The notes under the pieces were generated by a model. That model was not told the DNA's origin. It ran no database searches and was given only the letters and a program-made list of their open reading frames with translations. Both the position numbers and the translations under genes were made by a program. Positions 54,122-63,122 of a stretch of DNA of 64,000 nucleotides are shown piece after piece. This DNA is from Sediminibacter sp. Hel_I_10 (GTDB lineage: Bacteria > Bacteroidota > Bacteroidia > Flavobacteriales > Flavobacteriaceae), in assembly GCF_000688335.1 (NCBI RefSeq), contig NZ_JHZX01000001.1, positions 3,162,001 through 3,226,000 on the forward strand, in the 5' to 3' direction. Position 1 is the stretch's first letter. Every line of letters begins with the position of its first letter.

Positions 54122-54769
54122 ATGAAAAAATCAAAACTTTTAATTGGAGCTGTCGTCATTGCGATGGGAAGCTTGGTCGCTATCGCGGCAGATCACATTG
54201 ATGCACCTGCTGTTGCAGGAACATCAAGTGACATTACAGATTATTATGCCTTTCAAGGTCAAGATGAAAGCACCATTGCTTTTGTGGCAAACACGCAAGG
54301 TTTTATTTCACCTGCAGATACTGGAGCTGCTCAGTTTGATGAAGATGTGATCATTGAGTTCAATATTGATACCGATGGTGATGCTACTGAGGATTTAGTG
54401 ATTCAGGCCGTTGCAAGAGACGGTAAAATGTATGTTTTTGGACCAGCAGCTCCATCATCAACTGGCTTAAACAGTACGATTTTAACAACCACACCTATGG
54501 TTGTAGATATTACTGCTTATGGCACCGCAAATCCGGTAATCGCGAGTTCTAATGGTATGCGCATTTTTGCAGGACCAAGAGACGATCCGTTCTTTTTTGA
54601 CTTTACAAGATATAATGAAGTCTTAGAAGGAGCTCCAGGATTCAGCGATCCTGGAACAGATACTTTTGCAGCTTCCAACGTCATGTCTATAGTGGTTGAA
54701 GTACCAAAAGACCAAATTGGAGGAACCGGTACGATCAACACTTGGGTTGAGTCTAAAAGAAAACAATAA
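54122..54769 (+). CDS. DUF4331-family protein, N-terminal half type
   Basis: This 215-residue secreted protein has a signal peptide (MKKSKLLIGAVVIAMGSLVAIAADHIDAP). DHIDAPAVAGTSSDITDYYAFQ and FFFDFTRYNEVL are hallmarks of DUF4331. Only the first half of the longer DUF4331 fold is present; the next gene supplies the other half. No function assigned. First gene of a four-gene set ending in a TonB receptor. Confidence 0.85.
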   Translation: MKKSKLLIGAVVIAMGSLVAIAADHIDAPAVAGTSSDITDYYAFQGQDESTIAFVANTQGFISPADTGAAQFDEDVIIEFNIDTDGDATEDLVIQAVARDGKMYVFGPAAPSSTGLNSTILTTTPMVVDITAYGTANPVIASSNGMRIFAGPRDDPFFFDFTRYNEVLEGAPGFSDPGTDTFAASNVMSIVVEVPKDQIGGTGTINTWVESKRKQ

Positions 54770-54788
54770 TTATTAAAATTTAGAAATT

Positions 54789-55340
54789 ATGAAAATCAAT
54801 AATATAAAATTAATGGCAATTGCTGTTCTCGTTGCTTTTTCTGCAATCAACTGTAGCGATGACGATGATAATACACCCATGGGAGAAGTGCTTCCGAACT
54901 TTACAGGAACTTACACACAGGAAGATCAAATGGGTCGCCCTGCAATTAACACCGTTTTTGTAAATATGGCAGATAAAAATGCATTCAATAGAACCATTCC
55001 TAGTAATCAAGATGCCGCATTTCAAACCAAATTTCAGAACAAACTTTTGGCTTTGAATCCTAACTACACAACCAATGCTCTTGGGTTTACGGCAGAAGCT
55101 TTTACAACTGCTTTAGCTACAGATGTACTGACTGTTAGTTTAGATGGTACCACCACGTTTTTTGATGGTACTAACGTATTAACTGGTCGTGCATTAGGTG
55201 ATGATGTCATAGATACTGAGTTACTCTTAATCTTCGGTGGACCAGACGGTACTGCAAACCCTGGTTTAACTAGTGATAATGTAGATTCAAATGACAAAGC
55301 ATTTAGTGACTCCTTTCCTTACCTAGCTTCGCCTTGGTAA
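54789..55340 (+). CDS. DUF4331-family lipoprotein, C-terminal half type
   Basis: This 183-residue lipoprotein has lipobox FSAINC (Cys22) followed by SDDDDN. The body (EDQMGRPAINTVFVNMADKNAFNR...LTSDNVDSNDKAFSDSFPYLASPW) corresponds to the C-terminal part of DUF4331 proteins. It has its own signal, so the split between two genes is not a frameshift. The pair probably associates at the membrane. A strong terminator follows. Confidence 0.83.
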   Translation: MKINNIKLMAIAVLVAFSAINCSDDDDNTPMGEVLPNFTGTYTQEDQMGRPAINTVFVNMADKNAFNRTIPSNQDAAFQTKFQNKLLALNPNYTTNALGFTAEAFTTALATDVLTVSLDGTTTFFDGTNVLTGRALGDDVIDTELLLIFGGPDGTANPGLTSDNVDSNDKAFSDSFPYLASPW

Positions 55341-55350
55341 AATAATGTCC

Positions 55351-55392
55351 AATCTTGAAGTTGGAGCTAACAATCCAACTTCAAGATTTTTA
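55351..55392 (+). terminator. Rho-independent terminator after the DUF4331 pair
   Basis: A perfect 14-bp stem (AATCTTGAAGTTGG 55351-55364 with CCAACTTCAAGATT 55375-55388), a 10-base loop and a following T run. It separates the DUF4331 genes from the TPR-lipoprotein/receptor genes. Confidence 0.85.
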
Positions 55393-55430
55393 TTACAACT
55401 CTAAAAATAAATAACATTAAACTTTCTTAT

Positions 55431-56729
55431 ATGAACTCAAGAATTTTAACGATTGCTGTTGCAACGTTACTGATTTTCAGTTGCTCAAATTCTTCAACAT
55501 CGAAAGTCACAGACAAAAAAGATTACAATAATTACTTGGCCTTAGCTGAAAATAGCACTTACGAGACCGCTAAAAAATCTAACGAATTTTGGTCTAACAA
55601 ATTAGATGCTACTCCAGAGCAATACCCGTACTTGGCAAAAAAGGCGTCCACTTATAATCGCATGTTTTCCGCTTCGGGAGAGATCGAATATTTGAAATTG
55701 GCCGAAGAAAACTTGGTTCTTCTCAACGAAAAAACAAAATTTAAAACTCCAGGCTATTTAAGGAGCTTGGCCCATAATTATATATCGCAACACCGTTTTA
55801 AAGAATCTTTAGAACTGTTGGAAAAAGCGGAAGCACTTAAAGAAAATCTCCCAGCAACAAGAAAAATGCTGTTTGATGTGCACTTAGAATTGGGTAATTA
55901 CAGTAAGGCAAAAGCCTATTTAGATCAAATTGAAAACTTTAGTGACTTTGATTATCTCATCCGTTTGGCAAAATGGAATGATCACAAAGGAAACCTAGAT
56001 GCTGCAATCAAATACATGGAAAAAGCTATGGAAAAAGCCGAGTCGGGTAACCTTAAAGGTTTAAAGCAATGGTCTTATACTAACATTGCAGACTTTTATG
56101 GTCATGCAGGAGAAATAGAAAAATCTTATGCCTATTACTTAAAAGCGTTGGAATTAGATCCTAACGATGCTTACTCAAAAAAGGGAATCGCATGGATACT
56201 CTATTCTTACGAGAAAAATCCAGATGAGGCTCTCCGTATTTTAAATTCTGTTTCAGAATATTACAAAGCACCAGATTATTTCTTGCTCAAGGCTGAAATT
56301 GCCGATTATAAAGGAGATGCTAAGCTCAAATCAGAACAGCTTATTCTTTATCGAGAAGCTTTAGAAAATAAAGCTTACGGTGATATGTACAATTCGTACA
56401 ACGTGATGCTCTATACAGATCAGTCGTCTGGAAGCAAAGAGGCTATTAAAATAGCTAAAGAAGAAGTGCAAAATAGGCCAACTCCACAATCTTACGATCT
56501 TTTGGCCTGGTCTTATTTCAAGGACGGTAGTATCGATGCGGCACTACAAGTTATAGATGAACATGTCATCAACAAAACATTTGAGCCTGTAGCTCTATAT
56601 CATAGTGCTGAAATTTATAAAGCCGCCGGAATGCAGGAAAAGGTGAAGCCATTAAAAAAGGAATTATTAGCCAGCGTCTATGAATTGGGACCTATGATGG
56701 AAGATAAAATTAATAAATTGCAGCCCTAA
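55431..56729 (+). CDS. TPR lipoprotein
   Basis: This 432-residue protein has lipobox LLIFSC (Cys18), then a run of tetratricopeptide repeats, e.g. RFKESLELLEKAEALKENLPATRKMLFDVHLELGNYSKAKAYLDQI and IEKSYAYYLKALELDPNDAYSKKGIAWILYSYEKNPDEALRIL. It is likely a periplasm-facing scaffold. It lies 15 bp before the TonB receptor gene, so it is probably co-transcribed with it. Confidence 0.85.
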   Translation: MNSRILTIAVATLLIFSCSNSSTSKVTDKKDYNNYLALAENSTYETAKKSNEFWSNKLDATPEQYPYLAKKASTYNRMFSASGEIEYLKLAEENLVLLNEKTKFKTPGYLRSLAHNYISQHRFKESLELLEKAEALKENLPATRKMLFDVHLELGNYSKAKAYLDQIENFSDFDYLIRLAKWNDHKGNLDAAIKYMEKAMEKAESGNLKGLKQWSYTNIADFYGHAGEIEKSYAYYLKALELDPNDAYSKKGIAWILYSYEKNPDEALRILNSVSEYYKAPDYFLLKAEIADYKGDAKLKSEQLILYREALENKAYGDMYNSYNVMLYTDQSSGSKEAIKIAKEEVQNRPTPQSYDLLAWSYFKDGSIDAALQVIDEHVINKTFEPVALYHSAEIYKAAGMQEKVKPLKKELLASVYELGPMMEDKINKLQP

Positions 56730-56744
56730 ACACGCCAACCAACT

Positions 56745-58979
56745 ATGAAACCGTATAAATACTTTATAATTATTACGTTAGCTTTTGCCTCGGTAAATAC
56801 TTTTGGGCAACAGCTCAAGGGGAAAGTGGTAAACCATATCAATCAACCCTTAGAAGCAGCATATATCTATAACATTACCACTAAAAGTCATTCACACTCT
56901 TTAGAAAATGGAACCTTTATTCTAGAAAATTCTAAAATTGGAGATTCAATTAGAGTAGGGTTATTGGGTTATGAAAATGAGAACAAAATGCTTACGGCAT
57001 CAGATTTTGATATGGAAGTAACGATTACCTTGAAAGAGAAAACCTTTCAGTTAGAAGAAATGACAATTACAGAAGAGCTTAATGCGCTAAGTACCATTTC
57101 AAGATTGGATATTCAAACCAACCCGGTCAATTCATCTCAAGATATTTTGAGAAAAGTGCCTGGGTTAATTACAGGTCAGCATGCTGGTGGTGGTAAGGCA
57201 GAGCAGTTGTTTTTAAGAGGTTTTGATATAGATCACGGTACAGACATTTCCATTTCAGTAGATGGTATGCCAGTTAATATGGTGTCTCATGCGCATGGTC
57301 AAGGTTATAGCGACCTGCATTTTGTAATTCCAGAAACAGTTGATAAAATTGACTTCGGAAAAGGGCCTTATTATGCCAAAGAAGGCGATTTTAATACTGC
57401 TGGTTACGTTAATTTTGCTACCCGAGATTATCTCAAAGAAAGCATGATTTCCTTATCAGCTGGGCAGTTCAATTCTGTAAGAACCTTAGGGATGTTCAAT
57501 CTCTTGGAAAAAACTCAAAATCAAAATGCCTATATGGCGGTAGAGTATTTAGCAACGGACGGTCCTTTTAAGTCCCCTCAAAATTTCAACCGCTTAAACC
57601 TCTTCGGAAAATACGTGATGTACTCTCCAGAGAATGATAAACTCACATTGTCAGCTTCGCATTTTACCAGTAGATGGGATGCTTCAGGACAAATTCCGCA
57701 GCGAGCCGTTGATGCGGGTTTAATTACAAGATTTGGTGCTATTGATGATACTGAAGGTGGCCAAACAAGTAGAACAAATCTTAACGCAGAATATAGTAAG
57801 CACATTTCAGATCAAACACGCTTGAAGGCTAATGCTTTTTACTCACAATATGATTTTGAACTGTATTCTAATTTTACGTTTTTCTTAGAAGATCCTATTA
57901 ATGGCGATCAAATTAAACAAAAAGAAAATCGCAGTATTTTTGGATTAAATACAAGCATAATACATGAGACTTTTTTAGGAGCTGCGCCTATAACGGTGAC
58001 CTCTGGACTTGGTTTTAGACATGACGTTATTGATGATGTGGAGCTGTCGAGAACTCTTAATAGAAGCACTACATTAGAGCAAATTCAGTTGGGAGATATC
58101 AATCAGACTAATATTGACGGATTTGTCAACGCTGAGTTTGAGTTCGGAAAATTTAGGATGGCACCAGGTCTAAGATTGGATTATTTCAATTTTATATATA
58201 ATGATAAGCTTCAAGATGTCTATACCTTACTTTCTGAAACAAAAACAAGAGTGAGTCCTAAATTGAATTTTTTCTACGACGCCAAAGAAAATTTACAATT
58301 TTTTGTAAAATCGGGAATAGGTTTTCATTCTAACGATACCCGTGTTGTAGTGAGTAATTTAGGTAAGGATATTCTGCCAAAAGCCTATGGTTTGGATGTG
58401 GGAGATATTTGGAAACCCACTTCAAGATTAGTTGTGAACACGGCCTTATGGTATTTGTTTTTAGAACAAGAGTTCGTGTATGTTGGAGATGCCGGTATTG
58501 TTGAGCCTAGCGGAAAGACAGAACGCTTTGGTATAGATCTTGGGCTGCGCTACCAATTTAATGATTGGTTGTATTTTGATACTGATGCTACCTATACAAA
58601 AGCTAGAAGTTTAGAGGTTGTTGATGGAGAAGATTTTATTCCATTAGCACCAGATTTCACGATGGCAGGCGGACTTTCGGTTAATGATCTCGATGGGTTT
58701 TCAGGAGGATTACGCTACAGATATATTGACGATAGACCAGCGAATGAGGATAATAGTATTGTGGCAGAAGGTTATTTTGTCACAGATTTTAATGTCAATT
58801 ATAGTTTTAATAAAATAACTTTGGGACTAATCGTTGAAAACCTATTTGATGTAGACTGGAATGAAACCCAATTTGCTACAGAATCCCGACTTCAAAATGA
58901 GGCAATGCCTGTTGAGGAAATTCATTTTACACCGGGAACACCATTTTTTGTAAGAGGCAGTATTGCCTATAAATTTTAA
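56745..58979 (+). CDS. TonB-dependent receptor
   Basis: This 744-residue outer-membrane receptor has a signal peptide (ending TFGQQ), a carboxypeptidase-like regulatory domain (25-105), a plug (about 110-235) with LFLRGFDIDHGTDISISVDGMPVN and HAHGQGYSDLHF, and a 22-strand barrel ending SIAYKF with terminal Phe. No SusD partner accompanies it, so it is not a typical glycan SusC. The linked DUF4331 and TPR genes suggest another substrate, which is not identifiable here. Confidence 0.92.
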   Translation: MKPYKYFIIITLAFASVNTFGQQLKGKVVNHINQPLEAAYIYNITTKSHSHSLENGTFILENSKIGDSIRVGLLGYENENKMLTASDFDMEVTITLKEKTFQLEEMTITEELNALSTISRLDIQTNPVNSSQDILRKVPGLITGQHAGGGKAEQLFLRGFDIDHGTDISISVDGMPVNMVSHAHGQGYSDLHFVIPETVDKIDFGKGPYYAKEGDFNTAGYVNFATRDYLKESMISLSAGQFNSVRTLGMFNLLEKTQNQNAYMAVEYLATDGPFKSPQNFNRLNLFGKYVMYSPENDKLTLSASHFTSRWDASGQIPQRAVDAGLITRFGAIDDTEGGQTSRTNLNAEYSKHISDQTRLKANAFYSQYDFELYSNFTFFLEDPINGDQIKQKENRSIFGLNTSIIHETFLGAAPITVTSGLGFRHDVIDDVELSRTLNRSTTLEQIQLGDINQTNIDGFVNAEFEFGKFRMAPGLRLDYFNFIYNDKLQDVYTLLSETKTRVSPKLNFFYDAKENLQFFVKSGIGFHSNDTRVVVSNLGKDILPKAYGLDVGDIWKPTSRLVVNTALWYLFLEQEFVYVGDAGIVEPSGKTERFGIDLGLRYQFNDWLYFDTDATYTKARSLEVVDGEDFIPLAPDFTMAGGLSVNDLDGFSGGLRYRYIDDRPANEDNSIVAEGYFVTDFNVNYSFNKITLGLIVENLFDVDWNETQFATESRLQNEAMPVEEIHFTPGTPFFVRGSIAYKF

Positions 58980-59104
58980 AAAATTAGAGAATTTGCTAAT
59001 GATTTGAGGGAGTTATTAGTAAATGCTAACATAAAGAAATAGTAGATTCTACAACGACATACCATGTAGAGATATGTGGTATTTTTAGAGTTTTTTTGTT
59101 AGTT

Positions 59105-59147
59105 GAAAGCACCTGTTCTGAGTCTGTGAACAGGTGTTTTCTTTTTT
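59105..59147 (+). terminator. Rho-independent terminator
   Basis: Stem CACCTGTTC / GAACAGGTG (59110-59118 with 59128-59136) followed by a T-rich tract ends the receptor transcription unit. The remaining 58980-59249 stretch shows only AT-rich sequence and a weak imperfect hairpin. Confidence 0.8.
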
Positions 59148-59249
59148 AATAGATTTAAGTTTGTGATTTTGACGAAAAATAGTGCGCGCTATCCTTTCAT
59201 AAACAGCCAAATCAAATTCTTTTTTATCTTTATCGGAAATGTGACATCT

Positions 59250-60464
59250 ATGAATAGACCTCTACTCCCTCTCATTTTTTTATTCGTAACATTTTTGATT
59301 CATGCTCAACCAGATACTGAGGTGTTTTTGTTTGACTTTGAATTTAGTAAAGACAGTCTTAGACTTTTCAATCTTAAAAATATTTCTGATAGTCCAGGAT
59401 ATGATAACCAACCTTCATTCTATAATGATACATTGGTATTGTTCGCCTCTACACGTAATGATCAAACCGATATAAGATCTTACAATTTGAATAATGCGGA
59501 AACAACTTGGCTCACAGATACCGAATTTAATGAATACTCACCATTAAAAATTCCATTTCAAAATGCATTTTCTGCAGTTACATTAGAGAAAGATGAAAAT
59601 CAACGCCTGTTGCAATATGATATTTTAGTAAAACTAGAACCTCTTATGCTTATTGATGATATCCTTATCGGCTATCATTTATGGCTTAACCGAAACATTG
59701 TGATCTCCTCGATTTTAAAAGATGAGAATCTAACGCTTACGGTTTCAGATTTTCGTTTTAAAAAGCATAAAGATTTAGTGGATCACGTGGGTAGATCTTT
59801 GTTTAAAATACCTAGTGAACGTAAAGATCCTTTGTTCAGTTTTGTAGATAAAAACAGTAATCCTTGGCAGCTCATGAGTTTTGATTTAGACGAACTTGAG
59901 GCCGAGGCTCTTTTTGAAATGATGCCAAACGTGGAAGACATGGTCTGGCTTAATGAGAAAATTGCGTTTTCTGGTAAAGGCCATAAGATTTACGCCCATA
60001 ATCTGAAAAAACGCGGTGATTGGGAACTTGTTGCCACTCTTGATAATTTTGGCATAACAAATGTCACAAGATTGGCGATAAGTCCTAACGGAAAGAAAAT
60101 AGCCATTGTTGGGGAGTATGTTCTTGATTATGATCCTGAAACGCCTGATGCTATTGTACAGCAGCAGTTAGATGCCTATAATTATCAAGACATTGATATG
60201 TTCTTAGAAACATATACAGAGGATGTTAAACTGTATAATTATCCAAATGAATTGATTTCAGAAGGAAAGGTGCAACTTCGTGAGCGTTACGCTGATTTTT
60301 TTGAAAATACGCCAGATTTGTATGCTGCGCTAGAAAACCGTACCGTCATAGGAAATAAGGTGATTGACAAGGAAAAGTTAACCGCTAATGGCAATACTTT
60401 TTTCGCCGTAGCCATTTATGAAGTGGAAAACGGATTGATTAAAAGTGTAACTTTTGTAAAATAA
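59250..60464 (+). CDS. Secreted beta-propeller-like protein with C-terminal SnoaL/NTF2-like domain
   Basis: Start set at ATG 59250, which gives a signal peptide (MNRPLLPLIFLFVTFLIHAQ); an upstream GTG frame does not. The 404-residue product has a TolB/PD40-like repeat region (about 40-290, e.g. GYDNQPSFYNDTLVLFASTRNDQTDIRSYNL) and, after DPETPDAIVQQQLDAYNYQDIDMFLETYTEDVKLYNYP, a SnoaL-like fold (about 300-404). The combination is unusual. Function is unknown. It lies 11 bp before a DUF6265 gene. Confidence 0.7.
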   Translation: MNRPLLPLIFLFVTFLIHAQPDTEVFLFDFEFSKDSLRLFNLKNISDSPGYDNQPSFYNDTLVLFASTRNDQTDIRSYNLNNAETTWLTDTEFNEYSPLKIPFQNAFSAVTLEKDENQRLLQYDILVKLEPLMLIDDILIGYHLWLNRNIVISSILKDENLTLTVSDFRFKKHKDLVDHVGRSLFKIPSERKDPLFSFVDKNSNPWQLMSFDLDELEAEALFEMMPNVEDMVWLNEKIAFSGKGHKIYAHNLKKRGDWELVATLDNFGITNVTRLAISPNGKKIAIVGEYVLDYDPETPDAIVQQQLDAYNYQDIDMFLETYTEDVKLYNYPNELISEGKVQLRERYADFFENTPDLYAALENRTVIGNKVIDKEKLTANGNTFFAVAIYEVENGLIKSVTFVK

Positions 60465-60475
60465 ATATTAAAATC

Positions 60476-60955
60476 ATGAAGCAGCTTTTTCTATTGATGT
60501 TATTCTTGGGGTCTTCTATTCCATCTCAGGCTCAAGAAAAACCATCCCAGTTAGAACCCAAGTTGGAAAATATAGCATGGATTGCAGGTACCTGGCGAGG
60601 CGAGGCTTTTGGCGGTATTACTGAAGAAATATGGAGCCAACCCTCAGGTGGCTCAATGATGGCGAGTTTTAAATTGATTAACGAAGGGGAAGTGACTTTT
60701 TATGAAATTGAAATCATTAAAGAAGTTGACAATTCCTTGCTGTTGCAGCTCAAACATTTTGATAAGAATCTAAAAGGCTGGGAAACTAAAAATGAAACCA
60801 TTGATTTTCCTTTAAAAGAGATTACTGCTCATAAGGTTGTCTTTGAGGGAATGACCTTTGAGAAAGTCAGTGATACCAAAATGACTGTTTTTGTAGATAT
60901 CAAAAACGAAGAAGGAGATGTTGAAATTGTAGCGTTTGATTATACCCGAGAATGA
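60476..60955 (+). CDS. DUF6265-family secreted protein
   Basis: This 159-residue protein has a signal peptide (MKQLFLLMLFLGSSIPSQAQ) and the DUF6265 pattern IAWIAGTWRGEAFGGITEEIWSQPSGGSMMASFKL. The fold is probably a small lipocalin-like beta barrel. Function unknown. It likely shares an mRNA with the preceding propeller gene. Confidence 0.82.
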   Translation: MKQLFLLMLFLGSSIPSQAQEKPSQLEPKLENIAWIAGTWRGEAFGGITEEIWSQPSGGSMMASFKLINEGEVTFYEIEIIKEVDNSLLLQLKHFDKNLKGWETKNETIDFPLKEITAHKVVFEGMTFEKVSDTKMTVFVDIKNEEGDVEIVAFDYTRE

Positions 60956-61115
60956 AATATTACAATATCTAAAGCACATTTTCAAAAGATATAGACCTAT
61001 TTAATTATCGTTTTTAATAAAGGATTCTAGTGGAATTTACCATTAAATATAAGGTTTAGTATCAGTAATTGCCTTCACTTTAATCATCTAAAATACATTC
61101 TAAAAAATTGATATT

Positions 61116-61162
61116 GAAAAAGCCACAAATACCCGATTTTAAGCATCGTATAAATGTGGCTT
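61116..61162 (-). terminator. Minus-strand terminator after the GH15 gene
   Basis: AAGCCACA and TGTGGCTT (61120-61127 with 61155-61162) pair across a 27-base loop; on the minus strand the stem is followed by TTTTTC. The large loop lowers confidence. Confidence 0.5.
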
Positions 61163-61187
61163 GATGGTTTCTAAATTTTGCTATAAT

Positions 61188-62993
61188 TTAGCTGTTAATA
61201 GATTCCATTACCGATTCTTCCTGAGTAATGGTCGAAAGATTGATAGCAGTTTCTATAAGTGCTAAATGCGAATACGCTTGAGGGAAATTACCCAACAGAC
61301 GCTTTGTTTTAAAGTCAATATCTTCACTAAATAATCCTAAATGATTGCTATAGCTCAATAATTGATCAAAGAGTTTTTTGGCTTTTTGTTCTTCACCAAT
61401 TTTGAACAAGCTATTGATAAACCAAAAGGTACAAATGGTAAAGGAGGAGGAAGGTAAACCAAAATCATCCTGATTTTTATAGCGGTAGAGCAGGCCGTCA
61501 TTACTTAATTCCTTTTCTATAGCTTTAACAGTGCTCACATATTTTGGATCTTTAGCATCTATAAACTCATAAGGCTCCATGAGTAATACAGCGGCGTCCA
61601 AATCTGTGCTACCATAACTTTGAGTAAATGCTTGTACGTCTTCATTCCAAGCATTATCCATAATATCCTTACGTATTTCGGCCTCTAACGGAAGCCATTT
61701 TTCAAGCTTATGAGTTTTTCCTAAAATTTTAGACACTTTAATCGCCTTATCTATGGCAACCCAACATAACACTTTAGAAAAGGTGAAGTGTCGGTCTTCC
61801 GTTCTAAATTCCCATATGCCTTTATCAGCCTCTTTCCAGTGCTTGCTTACTACCCAAACAATACCCTTAGTAATAGCCCAAAGTTCTTCGCCATTTTCAA
61901 TATCGGTTTTAAACTTCACCAACTGCTGATGAATGACATCCATCAAAATCCCGTAAATATCATTTTGACGTTGTGAATATGCTGCATTACCAATGCGTAC
62001 AGGTTTAGAACCCATATAACCGCTGAGGTGGTCTAGCTTTAATTCGGTCAATATTTTTTCACCATTAATGCCATACATGATTTGGAGTTTTTCATCCTTT
62101 TCAGGGATCAAGTGGGTGATGAACTCTAAGTAGCGTTTCGCCATGCGTTTGTGGCCCAATTGCGACACAACCTTGATAACCATAGAGGCATCACGAATCC
62201 AGCAGAAACGGTAATCCCAATTTCTAACCTCTCCAATGGTTTCAGGAAGTGACGTTGTTGCAGCAGCTAAAACAGCTCCTGTTTTTTCATAACTTAAAAG
62301 CTTGAGGGTCATTGCGCTTCTTGAAATCTGTTCATTATAAAGCGCATAGCTAGGTGTTCTAGTCATCCAGTTGAGCCAATACACTTTAGTGCGTTCCCGC
62401 TCTAAATCAATTTTATTGATGGTAGGAACAAATAGTTTTTCGTTATAACCAAATTGAAAAAAGCCGTCTGTTTTTAATTGAATGGGATGCCCTTCAACAA
62501 CAGCTTTCTTGTCAAAACTGGTATAAAGAAATAAAGTATCATAACGTTCTTTATCGGTAAGGCTTACTATGAAATCTTCTTTCACGTAAGTGTTGGTGTT
62601 GCCTAGCGCATACTCTAATTTCGGGTTGTAATTGACCTTAAATTCCGGCGTTCCTTTTAAAAGTTTGATATATCGTACGACTTCCGGTGGCGCGTAATAA
62701 TCATTGGTGTCTTTTTTGTAACGGGGCATGAAATCGTGGATTTCAAAACTATCCTTTTCCGTAGAAAAACGGGTTACTAAAATACAGGTGTTTTCTATGT
62801 AAGCTTGAGTGATCTCATAATCTTCTGAAACCGAAAAGCTAAAGCTCCCACCGATCTCATCGTCTAGGAGTTTTGCGAACACCGAAGAGGAGTCAAACTC
62901 TGGTAAGCAACACCAATCTAAAGAGCCTGTTTTTGAGATGAGTGCAGCGCTTCTGCAATTTCCTATAATGCCGTAGTCTAAATTCTTAATCAA
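61188..62993 (-). CDS. GH15-family glycoside hydrolase (glucoamylase/trehalase-like)
   Basis: This 601-residue cytoplasmic protein has MIKNLDYGIIGNCRSAALISKTGSLDWCCLPEFDSSSVFAKLLD typical of bacterial GH15. ETIGEVRNWDYRFCWIRDASMVI lies in the (alpha/alpha)6 barrel, and LGLFSEDIDFKTKRLLGNFPQAYSHLALI carries the second catalytic region. Members hydrolyse alpha-glucosidic bonds (starch fragments or trehalose). Its divergent neighbour is trehalose-6-phosphate synthase, so trehalose or an alpha-glucan is the probable substrate. Confidence 0.9.
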   Translation of the reverse strand: MIKNLDYGIIGNCRSAALISKTGSLDWCCLPEFDSSSVFAKLLDDEIGGSFSFSVSEDYEITQAYIENTCILVTRFSTEKDSFEIHDFMPRYKKDTNDYYAPPEVVRYIKLLKGTPEFKVNYNPKLEYALGNTNTYVKEDFIVSLTDKERYDTLFLYTSFDKKAVVEGHPIQLKTDGFFQFGYNEKLFVPTINKIDLERERTKVYWLNWMTRTPSYALYNEQISRSAMTLKLLSYEKTGAVLAAATTSLPETIGEVRNWDYRFCWIRDASMVIKVVSQLGHKRMAKRYLEFITHLIPEKDEKLQIMYGINGEKILTELKLDHLSGYMGSKPVRIGNAAYSQRQNDIYGILMDVIHQQLVKFKTDIENGEELWAITKGIVWVVSKHWKEADKGIWEFRTEDRHFTFSKVLCWVAIDKAIKVSKILGKTHKLEKWLPLEAEIRKDIMDNAWNEDVQAFTQSYGSTDLDAAVLLMEPYEFIDAKDPKYVSTVKAIEKELSNDGLLYRYKNQDDFGLPSSSFTICTFWFINSLFKIGEEQKAKKLFDQLLSYSNHLGLFSEDIDFKTKRLLGNFPQAYSHLALIETAINLSTITQEESVMESINS

Positions 62994-63122
62994 ATTTTAA
63001 TGTTTATGGATTGTACGTTGACCGATTTAAACTTAATTTTAACACAATTCGAAGATTGTTTTCTGTTCAAACCAATTTTTCTTAAATTAACGAAAATCCT
63101 TCAAAAAATCAAAGCTTCAAAG

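Noticed and set aside
54770-54800. DUF4331 split as a possible frameshift
   Set aside because: The second gene has its own start and lipoprotein signal, so it is a genuine gene pair.
59059-59082. Imperfect hairpin ATACCA/TGGTAT downstream of the TonB receptor
   Set aside because: Short stem with inner mismatches; the stronger hairpin at 59105-59147 explains termination.
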